From the NCBI GenBank assembly GCA_023384135.1, contig JAHDXS010000002.1, positions 558,001 to 622,000 on the forward strand: DNA of 64,000 bases, written 5' to 3'. Made by a program: the position numbers and the translations under genes. The DNA comes from Alphaproteobacteria bacterium. Lineage in GTDB: Bacteria; Pseudomonadota; Alphaproteobacteria; Micavibrionales; Micavibrionaceae. Under the pieces are notes generated by a model. It was not told where the DNA came from and made no database searches. It was given only the letters and a program-made list of their open reading frames with translations. Every line of letters begins with the position of its first letter. Position 1 is the stretch's first letter. Below are positions 10,101 to 16,943 of the stretch, piece by piece.

Positions 10101-10427
10101 GGCGGTTTGGGCGCCGACACCTTCATGTTCGAATCTGCCTCGGCCTTCTCGAACATCGATACCATTACTGACTTCAAGCAAAGCGATAACGACAAGCTCG
10201 ATATCTCCGACATTCTGGAGGGGTATTACAACTACGGCGTCGATGTTATCACCGACTTCGTGCAGATCACACAAAGCGGCACGACCGCGTATCTAAGCAT
10301 CAACCAAAGCGGCTCCGGCGGCGGAAGCTACACCCAGATCGCGACCCTCACGGGCCTGGGCACCCAGAATCTGACCGACGAGGCTGCGCTGGAAGCCTCC
10401 GGCCGCCTGATCACGCACGTCGTCTAG
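7113..10427 (+). CDS. Large RTX protein with a type I secretion C-terminus
   Basis: 1104 residues. Residues 1-370 are an N-terminal region I do not recognise, containing an EF-hand/dockerin-like loop DRNDDGIMNYED (about 250-261). Blocks of RTX nonapeptides (GGxGxDxLx) follow at about 374-455, 690-735 and 795-1015; these bind calcium and fold outside the cell. The last 90 residues (GADTFMFESASAFSNIDTITDFK, then LDISDIL) match the type I secretion target domain common to RTX adhesins and lipases, so export by an ABC/MFP/TolC channel is expected; no such exporter is adjacent. Codon use changes inside the gene: AT-rich to about 8.75 kb, GC-rich afterwards. The ATG follows GGAGAATTTGAG. Confidence 0.9.
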   Translation: MTTTLPALLDIQSDFLENDETFGYNDRGEMYLRTHIETSVTTLLVYGHASVLEGNIATFSGLAGGAAFLANYVLADRSAHDPSAAYQSYSMQNNSHGTNDIFTISQLVAQDYMVSVIDDFNEPGGNGFRTNAEGIVSARQSWENFGMEDQFPGQVFEVFGTTNDVIVSAVLPTGIFANGGEDGENAAWSGVLGSILFGKSVEDFSERYGYGFVSGPDPVPVIFDSASIQNYVLHYDPQNFGSDGIGLAGDRNDDGIMNYEDGMVVMLDTYSARVTGVIWEEIVESLLAIAATSYGDLAAATTAYDLDWESFRNWQLMKDFRAQLSEGGEYDFEKYAYLNGQNYQEQDFWGMTEYLLGDAPGLVRNMVFYYDRNLTGTQGNDFLSTGAGEDILIGGDGDDLLRGGWGADHLYGGNDNDILIGENGDDHLDGQNGNDVLFGAYGTDVVSGGAGNDLFFAHASVTGLDGDIYDGDSGTDTLDYSYVDYTYGLTIDLSNTQGTATDSFYFTDYVIEIENIAATHQSDWITGSSSSNVFAGLEGDDIFYASSGKDVYHGGYTDAEMQNFWEHDLQDIDRINDGDEDTVNYLGMTGVAFEVTLIDAALKNYWVDKYYSGTLYSGTWDRDILFSIELLDIDIGYRHDAGGAVHMGDSGNNIMNYINLGGGNYNVPYSFYGYGGIDTLWGGVKNDLLVGGTGDDILSGNDGNDTYFYSLGDGNDNLNDGGTNGDIDTILFGFGINPWEVSLGRYHTDKMTITFADQSYITVDNQNSNGFGIDYIEFMDGTTWDMQGTLVTVYGTGGNDNLSGTTESAYREGSLIHDVIYAGGGNDYVNGHGGNDTIYGGDGNDVTLHGGYGEDVIYGEDGDDTINGGHDDDILYGGIGVDTINGGEDEDIIYGDAGNDILKGDNHDDIVYGGEGDDTINGGNGVDSLYGDADNDTINGDNGNDIIYGGGGNDTLIGGTADAGNDILVGDDGNDTLNGYNGADTLYGGAGIDTMTGGLGADTFMFESASAFSNIDTITDFKQSDNDKLDISDILEGYYNYGVDVITDFVQITQSGTTAYLSINQSGSGGGSYTQIATLTGLGTQNLTDEAALEASGRLITHVV

Positions 10428-10557
10428 GGCGCGATGGTAAATTGTAATAAGCGCGGCGCCCTCTTGCGGGGCGCTGCAAATGTGGCAACATGAATATGTT
10501 CTTGAACATCGTCCATCTTTTTTCTGACGCCGCCTGACCGAGGTCACGGGCAGCACC

Positions 10558-11706
10558 GTGAATTACAGCTACCCGTCCACCAACTCCAAACTCTCAAGCG
10601 TCGGGGCCGACTCCTACAGCTACGATGCGATGGGCAACATCACCGATGATGACGCGCTGGCCTATACGTGGAGCGCGGCGGCCCTGCTCAAGGAGGTCAA
10701 GACCAGCGGCACAAGCACGGTTCTGGGCACCTACACCTATGATGCCAGCAACCTGCGCACCAAGAAGGTCGCGGGCGGAAACACCGTGCATTATGTCTAT
10801 GGGCTGGGCGGGCTTCTTTACGGTGAATATGACAATAGCGGCGCGCTGATCCGTGAATATGTGTGGCTCAACGGCGAACCGCTGGCGCAGGTGGATGCGG
10901 GATCGCCGGAAGTCCTGACGTATCTGCACACGGATCATCTGGCGACGCCGCGCTATGGCACCAACGCGGGCGGCAGCACCGTCTGGACATGGGAGAGCGG
11001 CGCGTTCGGCAAAGAAGCGGCCACTGGCCGCGCGACTGTCAATCTGCGCTTCCCCGGTCAGTATCGCGACGCCGAAACCGGGCTGCATTACAACTGGAAC
11101 CGATACTACAACCCGGCTATCGGCAGGTACGTCAGCAGCGATCCGATTGGCCTAGCCGGAGGGCTGGACAAGTTCTCGTATGCCGATTTAAGTCCTGCGA
11201 CGCTCGTTGATCCCGACGGACTTATTGCATCTAAAGTTTGTAAGCTATTCAAATACTGCAAAGATATCGTCTACACACCAATTAAAGAAGCAGCAAAAAA
11301 AGGGATTAGGTGGTGTATTAAGAAATGGCAAGAGCGGAATAAACAGGAAGAAGCAGAGGCACCTCCTGAAGTTCCTGAACCCGGAGAAAGCGGGGCGGAG
11401 GGTGCTGGAGGGACGGACGGGGGCAATGGTAGTGGACAAGAGCCTAAGCCGGAGGAAACTGCGGGACCAACGTTTTCATCATCAAAAAACGCCCAAAAAT
11501 GGGAAAACCAACTCAAAAAAAGAGGGTGGACAAAAGAGCAGGTTAAAGAGGCCATTGATCACGGGAAGAAAATTAAGGCGGAAAACAATATAAACCCCGC
11601 CAATGGAGCAACGAGACATGTCCATCCTCAAACTGGTCAATCAGTTGTGACTGACAATGCAACAGGTGAGGTCATTCATGTAGGAGGTCCAGGCTTTGCA
11701 TACTGA
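10558..11706 (+). CDS. 5'-truncated RHS protein with a colicin-E5-like tRNase tip
   Basis: 382 residues from a GTG; RHS homology starts earlier, at 10528 (RRLTEVTGSTVNYSYP) just after an in-frame TGA, so the long N-terminal cage part is missing. YD repeats (YDAMGNIT, YTYDASNLRTKK) lead to the RHS core end (YYNPAIGRYVSSDPIGL ... DPDGL) near 11220, where RHS proteins are self-cleaved. The variable tip of about 160 residues follows: two short hydrophobic/basic helices, a Pro/Glu/Gly linker, then RGWTKEQVKEAI ... RHVHPQTGQSVVTD ... GEVIHVGG, which matches the colicin E5 ribonuclease fold that cuts anticodons of Tyr/His/Asn/Asp tRNAs. The tip is AT-rich compared with the core. Whether the truncated gene is expressed or is an orphan tip used for recombination is unknown. 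Confidence 0.85.
   Translation: MNYSYPSTNSKLSSVGADSYSYDAMGNITDDDALAYTWSAAALLKEVKTSGTSTVLGTYTYDASNLRTKKVAGGNTVHYVYGLGGLLYGEYDNSGALIREYVWLNGEPLAQVDAGSPEVLTYLHTDHLATPRYGTNAGGSTVWTWESGAFGKEAATGRATVNLRFPGQYRDAETGLHYNWNRYYNPAIGRYVSSDPIGLAGGLDKFSYADLSPATLVDPDGLIASKVCKLFKYCKDIVYTPIKEAAKKGIRWCIKKWQERNKQEEAEAPPEVPEPGESGAEGAGGTDGGNGSGQEPKPEETAGPTFSSSKNAQKWENQLKKRGWTKEQVKEAIDHGKKIKAENNINPANGATRHVHPQTGQSVVTDNATGEVIHVGGPGFAY
11683..11687 (+). promoter_or_regulatory. Shine-Dalgarno for the immunity gene
   Basis: A perfect GGAGG lies inside the last codons of the RHS tip, 8 bases before a TTG that opens the next gene. It decides the TTG start of the small downstream frame and couples its translation to the toxin. 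Confidence 0.7.
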
Positions 11707-11917
11707 GAATGTCCTTATCTATGTTCAGCTACTCGGCGAGGGGACGACCGTGTATCGTCCTGTTATGGCAAAAAACTTGGGTGGAGGCGTATTCCAAATT
11801 ACTTCAGCGCGAAATGAAGATGAATCGTGGGAATTTGATTCCGGCATGACAGTCGTGGGTGAGCCTAAACAACTCGATACGGGGACTCAAATTGTTGCTG
11901 TTCGGGCTGCCACGTGA
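11696..11917 (+). CDS. Putative immunity protein for the RHS tRNase tip
   Basis: 73 residues, starting at TTG and overlapping the toxin's 3' end by 11 bases. It reads as a small beta-rich domain (VYRPVMAKNLGGGVFQITS, then ESWEFDSGMTVV). Short proteins with this WRPV-type pattern are common beside RHS and other polymorphic toxins. It is not like the classical colicin E5 immunity protein, so binding to the tRNase domain is inferred from position, overlap and size. Its base composition matches the AT-rich tip, suggesting that toxin tip and immunity were acquired together. Confidence 0.72.
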   Translation: MHTENVLIYVQLLGEGTTVYRPVMAKNLGGGVFQITSARNEDESWEFDSGMTVVGEPKQLDTGTQIVAVRAAT

Positions 11918-11959
11918 GGCTTAAGAAATGTAACACGATGGAAACTCCGAGCGCCTGTG

Positions 11960-12352
11960 TTACTGAACCGAAAAAAATGGCCTTCGCGTCATCTGATCGT
12001 ACAGCCCTAGAAATTCCAGATAGGCCCGTTCGCAGCGACCCGGTTCGCGGGCTTTCAAGACCTGATACGCGCCGATTGAATCGGCCAGCCTGTAGGGATC
12101 GCGTTCCAGCACCACCGCCAGCCGGATGAGCGGCGACGGCAGTTTCAGCACGTTCGAGACGTGCCAGCCCACCCAATACATCGCGGCAATGTCCGCATCG
12201 TAATCATTGAAATGCCGCGCAGCGACGCGGTGGGCCGCGCCGTACAGCGTGAGAATCTGCGCCCGGAGCCTTAAGCCCGCAAAAGAGAATGAAGAAAGAA
12301 AGAAAAACCGGGAAAACGGATTAAGCCGCGTGGATGCTGTTATAGATGCCAA
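11960..12352 (-). pseudogene. Reverse-strand gene fragment downstream of icmJ
   Basis: The reverse frame ending at 11960 codes for about 105 residues with strongly GC-rich third positions (AAHRVAARHFNDYDADIAAM to LGLYDQMTRRPFF), so it looks like genuine or recently genuine coding sequence. No ATG or GTG lies at its head: the only early start is a TTG at 12352 inside icmJ, followed by a low-complexity stretch (SRFFFLSSFSF) that looks non-coding; the first ATG is internal, near residue 65. It may therefore have lost its 5' end when the icmJ-icmB interval was rearranged, or it may start at the TTG and be coupled to icmJ. I do not recognise the protein. Confidence 0.4.
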
Positions 12353-13046
12353 ACCACTGCTGCGGGGGCTTGCCGCCGAACGGTCCGTCCTTGGAGCGCC
12401 AGTAGGCCAGAATCTGCGGGAACTGATTAAACTCCAGATCCGCTTCCTTGATAATCCGCCGGTCCAGTGGGAACAGCCGGATCCCGTCCAGCTTTTGTGC
12501 GCGGATATTGTAATGATGGTCGCTCAGATAATCCTTAAGAACGGTTGCGAGCGTATACGCATCGTCCGTGCCGATCCGCTTGCGAACAGGGTCACGGCGC
12601 TTCATAAGCGCGTCCAGCGCCTTGCGCGCGGCTTCTGCGATGGGGCCTTGCGAAATGCGCGCGACATAAATCGCCCGCGCCATGTGATGCAGATCCGCCT
12701 GATCGATTTCAGGCAGCCAGAGCAAAACGCCCGACTTCATATGACCGACCTGATCAAGATTGAAACACTGATGACAGAAGATGCACACGGTCGCCAGATT
12801 GCTCTCGGCATGATCATGCGGATCGCCGTTAATATGCAGAACTTCCTGATATTTCTTGGAAACGAAGCCGCAACATTTACAGGTATACTGGTCGCGCTCG
12901 AAAATCTTTTGTTTGGCGTCTTTAGACAGGCCATCACGAGAGGAAGAGGAGCCGGAACTTCCGGCTCCTCCTTTTGTCTTTTTCGACTTTCCGGTCGTCT
13001 TGGAAAGTCCTAATGTGATCGTTAAACGATCCACACGTCCGTCCAA
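12321..13046 (-). CDS. icmJ: IcmJ/DotN, zinc-binding component of the type IV coupling complex
   Basis: 241 residues. The core resembles Legionella IcmJ/DotN, an HNH-fold zinc protein that binds the coupling ATPase DotL: two zinc knuckles CKCCGFVSKKYQE and CIFCHQC, separated by the HNH-like segment HINGDPHDH, then LLWLPEIDQADLHHMARAIY. The N-terminus carries a Lys/Gly/Ser-rich linker of about 20 residues. Two starts are possible, TTG at 13046 (2 bases after the icmD stop) and GTG at 13034, neither with a strong ribosome site. A 10-bp hairpin (GGAGCCGGAA/TTCCGGCTCC, about 12948-12969) lies within the linker codons. It follows icmD as in Legionella. Confidence 0.88.
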   Translation of the reverse strand: MDGRVDRLTITLGLSKTTGKSKKTKGGAGSSGSSSSRDGLSKDAKQKIFERDQYTCKCCGFVSKKYQEVLHINGDPHDHAESNLATVCIFCHQCFNLDQVGHMKSGVLLWLPEIDQADLHHMARAIYVARISQGPIAEAARKALDALMKRRDPVRKRIGTDDAYTLATVLKDYLSDHHYNIRAQKLDGIRLFPLDRRIIKEADLEFNQFPQILAYWRSKDGPFGGKPPQQWFGIYNSIHAA

Positions 13047-13048
13047 GC

Positions 13049-13447
13049 TTACGTAACGTTGAAGCTGACAGAGAACATCTGAGAAGCAGATGCGCCCGTA
13101 GCGGCGCCGCCGACGTCAAGCGTCTCGGACATTGCTTCGAAGATGATCGGCAGTGCGAACAGAGCGCCACCAGCTGCGAGACGGATTGCGCCATCTTTCA
13201 GGGGGGTCTGGGTCGGGTTTTCTACGTGATCCTTGATTTTCAGGATACCGAGAACGCCGAGCAGGATACCAAAGAGGTATGCCAAAGCGGTCAGAAGACC
13301 GGGGATGCTGGCGATAGACGTCGTGATGTTCTGAGCAATGTTGCTGAAGTTGTTAGCAGCATGTGCGCTCGTTGCCGAGCTCACGATTGCACCAGCGGTC
13401 ATCGCTGCGCCGAGTTTGTAGTAGGAAAGTTTGGTTTTATTGAACAT
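13049..13447 (-). CDS. icmD: IcmD/DotP, small inner-membrane Dot/Icm protein
   Basis: 132 residues, the length of Legionella IcmD. A signal peptide ends at about residue 30 (SATSAHA). The mature part has two hydrophobic segments around the family signature: IPGLLTALAYLFGILLGVLG, KIKDHVENPTQTPL and AAGGALFALPIIFEAM. It sits in the inner membrane/periplasm as part of the transenvelope complex. The conserved unit is repeated several times in the next gene upstream. It lies between that gene and icmJ, and the 138-base AT-rich leader in front of it could hold a separate promoter. Confidence 0.9.
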   Translation of the reverse strand: MFNKTKLSYYKLGAAMTAGAIVSSATSAHAANNFSNIAQNITTSIASIPGLLTALAYLFGILLGVLGILKIKDHVENPTQTPLKDGAIRLAAGGALFALPIIFEAMSETLDVGGAATGASASQMFSVSFNVT

Positions 13448-13585
13448 AATGTTCCTCCTCTTACCAAATAGTTTTGCTTACTTAATAACAAACACTAACA
13501 CGAATAACACAATTTTGCCACAATTATTTTTGTGGAAAAAACACATTTTTTATCAGGGATTTATAGCCAAGAGAGCCTTCGGCGA

Positions 13586-15229
13586 TTAGACGCCGAAGAC
13601 CACGCCGAAAGCGGTAACGCCCAGAGTTTCCTGAACGGCGTTGAGCAGGGGGCCAAGGTTTACGGCAAGCGCCCCGCCCAGAATGTGGGTCATGCCCGAC
13701 ATCAGGGAAGCCTGCTGATTGCCCTCGGCCACATCGCGCATGATGAACAGGCCGCGAACGAAGCTGATCATGCCGATCAGGATCATGAACTTGAGAACCG
13801 CGCCGATCACATGGTAAACCGCATCGGTCTCAGCAACGGTCATACCGGCCGTGTAGGCAAGGTTGGCGAAGGTGAAGGTGATGTTGTTACCGAAGAACGT
13901 CGCCGAAAAGGCCCGCAGGATCGTCGTAGCGGAGAGAAGAATGCCCCCGATCATAAAGGTGGCGATCGTGCCGCGCCCTCCAGGACCTCTGGCGCCTTCC
14001 TGAGCTGTTTTCACAAGCCTCGAGATACCGATCATGATGAAGATCATACCGGCAACGAAGGAGAAGAAGTTCAACGTAACGTGTCCCGGGCCGAGAATGT
14101 CGTCCATAAAACAGGCGAGCGCATCATCAAGACCGCCAGCGCCGCCGCAAACAAGCGTACCGTCTGCGCGGAACGTGGTGTTTGAAATAAACCGTGTGGC
14201 TTGCAGAGGCACAGCGGTAACCGGGGCAAAGGTCAACTGCAGAGCAGAGACGATTGTGGGCAAAGCAAAGAAGGAGCCGCCGGCCAAAAGCCTTGAAACA
14301 CCGTCCCAAAGCGAGGTTTGCTGAGGATTGATCACGTGGTTCTTGATCTTGACAAGAGCCCACACACCGAACACAAGCCCGAGCATGTAGGAAAGCGCGG
14401 ACAGGAACGCAGGAACCGCAGAAGAGGTCAACCAGGCGTTACAGATAACATCGCCGACAGTCGCCGCCGGACCGAACAAGGCACCCAAACACTCAGGGCT
14501 GATTGTTTCCCCGGAGAAGATGAAAGACGTGCCGCTGAGACCGCCCGCGATAAATTCCCAAACCCCGATGCCGCCGCCGCCGATCGTGTTGTACATAGCT
14601 TCAAAAACAGCGGGCAAGGCGAACATACCGCCGCCGACAAGGAGGTTAATAACGCCCTCCTTCATTGTGGTACGAGTGGGATCTTCGACATGATCCTTAA
14701 CTTTCATGATACCGATACCGCCCATGATAAGCCCGAGCAGGTAAGCCACGGCCGTAACAAGACCGGGCAGCAACTCGGTTTGAGCAGCGATATTGGTCAG
14801 CAAGCCGTTGATATTGTTGCCCATAACGCCGGTAACAGCGCCAAAAAGGGCCGACATATTGTTGAACAAATCACCCGGGTTAACGCCGGTGAAAAGGCCG
14901 CCGTCAATCGTTTCGTACATGGATTCAAAAACAATCGGCGCAGAGAACAGGGCACCGCCAGCCAGGAACCGCATGACCGGAACGCGCAGAGGCGTTTGGT
15001 TCGGGTTGCTCACATGGTCGATCATCCGCATAATGGCCTGATAGCCAAGCCACAAGCCGAGAAGATAGAAGAAGGCGGTGATCAGACCGGGAAGACTGGA
15101 AGCGGAATCAGTAATATTTTCGGCTATATCATCGACCCCGGCCTGTGCGAAGGCGGCCTCAACAAAGAGGAAGCTCGCAAAAACGGTCAGAAAACCATAA
15201 ACAAGACGGGAAAAAAGCTCTTTTTTCAT
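13586..15229 (-). CDS. icmC: Fusion of IcmD-like repeats with an IcmC/DotE-like end
   Basis: 547 residues with a signal peptide (ending about 28, AAFA). Three consecutive units repeat the IcmD signature: LPGLITAFFYLLGLWLG/DHVSNPNQTPL; LPGLVTAVAYLLGLIMG/DHVEDPTRTTM; VPAFLSALSYMLGLVFG/NHVINPQQTSL, each followed by a GG..F..P segment. A fourth, more diverged part (VTLNFFSFVAGMIFIM; then FVRGLFIMRDVAEGNQQASL and GGALAVNLGP) resembles IcmC/DotE and its DotV relative. In Legionella IcmC is a separate protein of under 200 residues in this position (between icmG and icmD), so this single polypeptide seems to combine several membrane subunits. Assignment of the last part to IcmC is by position and weak similarity. 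Confidence 0.75.
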   Translation of the reverse strand: MKKELFSRLVYGFLTVFASFLFVEAAFAQAGVDDIAENITDSASSLPGLITAFFYLLGLWLGYQAIMRMIDHVSNPNQTPLRVPVMRFLAGGALFSAPIVFESMYETIDGGLFTGVNPGDLFNNMSALFGAVTGVMGNNINGLLTNIAAQTELLPGLVTAVAYLLGLIMGGIGIMKVKDHVEDPTRTTMKEGVINLLVGGGMFALPAVFEAMYNTIGGGGIGVWEFIAGGLSGTSFIFSGETISPECLGALFGPAATVGDVICNAWLTSSAVPAFLSALSYMLGLVFGVWALVKIKNHVINPQQTSLWDGVSRLLAGGSFFALPTIVSALQLTFAPVTAVPLQATRFISNTTFRADGTLVCGGAGGLDDALACFMDDILGPGHVTLNFFSFVAGMIFIMIGISRLVKTAQEGARGPGGRGTIATFMIGGILLSATTILRAFSATFFGNNITFTFANLAYTAGMTVAETDAVYHVIGAVLKFMILIGMISFVRGLFIMRDVAEGNQQASLMSGMTHILGGALAVNLGPLLNAVQETLGVTAFGVVFGV

Positions 15230-15381
15230 GCTTTCACTCTATCACAGCCTGAGAGTTGCCCTTTGCGTCATTAAAACACACCCGACGCTACAAACGCAAA
15301 CTTTTCGCCTTATGGCGAAGTTAAATTTACCCTAACATATCTTAACGAAAAGTGGTAAATTTTTAATAAATTTTTACATAA

Positions 15382-15410
15382 AAGGCGCCCGAAATGGCCC
15401 CGGGCGCCTT
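15382..15410 (-). terminator. Rho-independent terminator after icmG
   Basis: Inverted repeat AAGGCGCCCG/CGGGCGCCTT with a 9-base loop, followed on the reverse strand by TTTTATGTAAAAATTTATT. It lies directly after the icmG stop and should end the icmL-K-E-G transcript, so the icmC/icmD genes probably have their own promoter in 15230-15380. Confidence 0.8.
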
Positions 15411-15415
15411 GGATT

Positions 15416-16819
15416 TTATTGCCGGACTCTGCCGGCGGTGCCCTGTACGACCCATTTCCCATCGACCTTAGACACCGACTTAATCGTGCCCAGACCGGAG
15501 ACACGGTCACCGACTTCAACATTTTTTACATCGCCCGTGCGCTTGTCATACAGCACGGCACTGCCAGGCTTGGCGGATTTAAGCACCCAGTTCGGCACAA
15601 TGACGGGCTTTGCAGGCTTGGCGACCTCAGCAGGCTTAACCGAATCAGGAGCCTTTTCAATAACAGGCTCGACGGCAGCTGCCGGCTTCGACTCTGTTGT
15701 CGTTGCGGAAACCGCTGGAGCAGGGGCCTTATCCGCTTCGGATTTCGCGGGAGCGGTAGATGTGGCCTCTGTTTTAGTTTCTGGCATTGGCTCTACAGCC
15801 GAATCGGCAGGTGCTGGTGCAGGAGCCTCGGGTGCTTTTGGCTCGGCGGGTGCAGAGGCCGAATCGACAGAACCAACAACCTCACCCGCCTGCTTTAGGT
15901 CAGACACAACGGATTCTCCGGCGGCCTTGAGATCATCCTCAACATTAGGGAGCGCAGAGGTCTCTACAGGCGGTGTTCCGGCAAGTTCATCTGAAATTTC
16001 GGCAAGACCATCCGAAGCGGCAGAGTCAGTCGGAGCCTTCTCAGTCTCACCCATAAGAGCGCTCTCATCCAAAGGAACAGCGTCCGAAGGGTCGCTATCA
16101 CCCACAAGGGGGATGCTGTCTTCAGCAAGAGCATCCGAGCCGGGAACAGCCATGACGCCGTCCTCTAGCTTGCCAGCCGATCCTGCGGTTTCAGGTGTCT
16201 CTGTCGAGGTCGGATCGGCAAGCATTCCATCCTTTTCGGCGACCTGGGCGATTTGTATTTCACCCTCGCTCGAATCGAGCGGGGCAAGCTCAAGAGCGCC
16301 CTCGCCCTCAGGCATAGGCGTCAAGGCATCGTCCGAAGCCGGCGGCGCAGCGGCAGTGATAGGTGCATCACCTTCAATAGTGCCGGTGTCGCTGATAATA
16401 TCGGAAGACTCTGGCATGGGCGGCATATCCTGCGCCTCGTCCATCACGGCGGTTTCAGCCTGTAACGATTCGGGGGCCGCAGCACTTGTGTCATCGGCCT
16501 CGGTGAGGGCGGGCATGACGCTCTCACCCGCCGCAGGAGCCGAACCCGGACCAACGCCCGGGATCAGACCGGATTGATAGGCATAAAACGACCCGCCGCC
16601 AAGAAGCGCGAGAACGACGATCCCGGTCAGCATGCCGCCGCCGGACTTCTTTTCACGTGGGGGTTTGCCGGCAGCGCCGACGCCTTCGGTGGCCGAATCA
16701 CCACCCTCCTCAGAAGGGCTCTCACTCAACTCCGACCCATCATCGCTCCAGGATGCCTCATCAAGGGCATCCAGCTCGAAGTCATCGTCAAAATTCTCAG
16801 CCTTATCTTTGCCTGACAT
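15416..16819 (-). CDS. icmG: IcmG/DotF, bitopic inner-membrane Dot/Icm protein
   Basis: 467 residues. Acidic, Ser-rich cytoplasmic N-terminus (about 1-60), one transmembrane helix (MLTGIVVLALLGGGSFYAY, about 63-82), a very long Ala/Pro/Glu/Ser-rich periplasmic stalk (about 90-395) and a compact C-terminal domain: NWVLKSAKPGSAVLYD ... VEVGDRVSGLGTI ... WVVQGTAGRVR. That C-terminal pattern is typical of IcmG/DotF and of PilP-like periplasmic domains. Legionella DotF is about 269 residues with a coiled coil; here the stalk is much longer and low-complexity, so this protein should span more of the periplasm. Position between icmE and icmC agrees with Legionella order. Confidence 0.87.
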   Translation of the reverse strand: MSGKDKAENFDDDFELDALDEASWSDDGSELSESPSEEGGDSATEGVGAAGKPPREKKSGGGMLTGIVVLALLGGGSFYAYQSGLIPGVGPGSAPAAGESVMPALTEADDTSAAAPESLQAETAVMDEAQDMPPMPESSDIISDTGTIEGDAPITAAAPPASDDALTPMPEGEGALELAPLDSSEGEIQIAQVAEKDGMLADPTSTETPETAGSAGKLEDGVMAVPGSDALAEDSIPLVGDSDPSDAVPLDESALMGETEKAPTDSAASDGLAEISDELAGTPPVETSALPNVEDDLKAAGESVVSDLKQAGEVVGSVDSASAPAEPKAPEAPAPAPADSAVEPMPETKTEATSTAPAKSEADKAPAPAVSATTTESKPAAAVEPVIEKAPDSVKPAEVAKPAKPVIVPNWVLKSAKPGSAVLYDKRTGDVKNVEVGDRVSGLGTIKSVSKVDGKWVVQGTAGRVRQ

Positions 16820-16943
16820 ACCAGAACCCTCTCACAAATTTCCTATGATAATCCGCACCTGCGCCAAGCGCCGCTCACAAACAACACTTCAAAAAAAGCA
16901 CAACGCTCCAAAAGCAGAACTCAGAGAAGCTGCCGCATGAAGA

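Noticed and set aside
9486-10120. CRISPR-like periodic repeat
   Set aside because: The periodicity of about 27 bases is the coding repeat of the RTX nonapeptides, not spaced identical repeats.
9243-10274. Reverse-strand open frame of 343 codons across the RTX repeats
   Set aside because: The RTX repeats create a long Val/Asp-rich shadow frame; there is no ribosome site and the sense strand is clearly coding.
10455-10477. Terminator after the RTX gene (GCGCCC...GGGCGC)
   Set aside because: Short stem without a T run; too weak to call.
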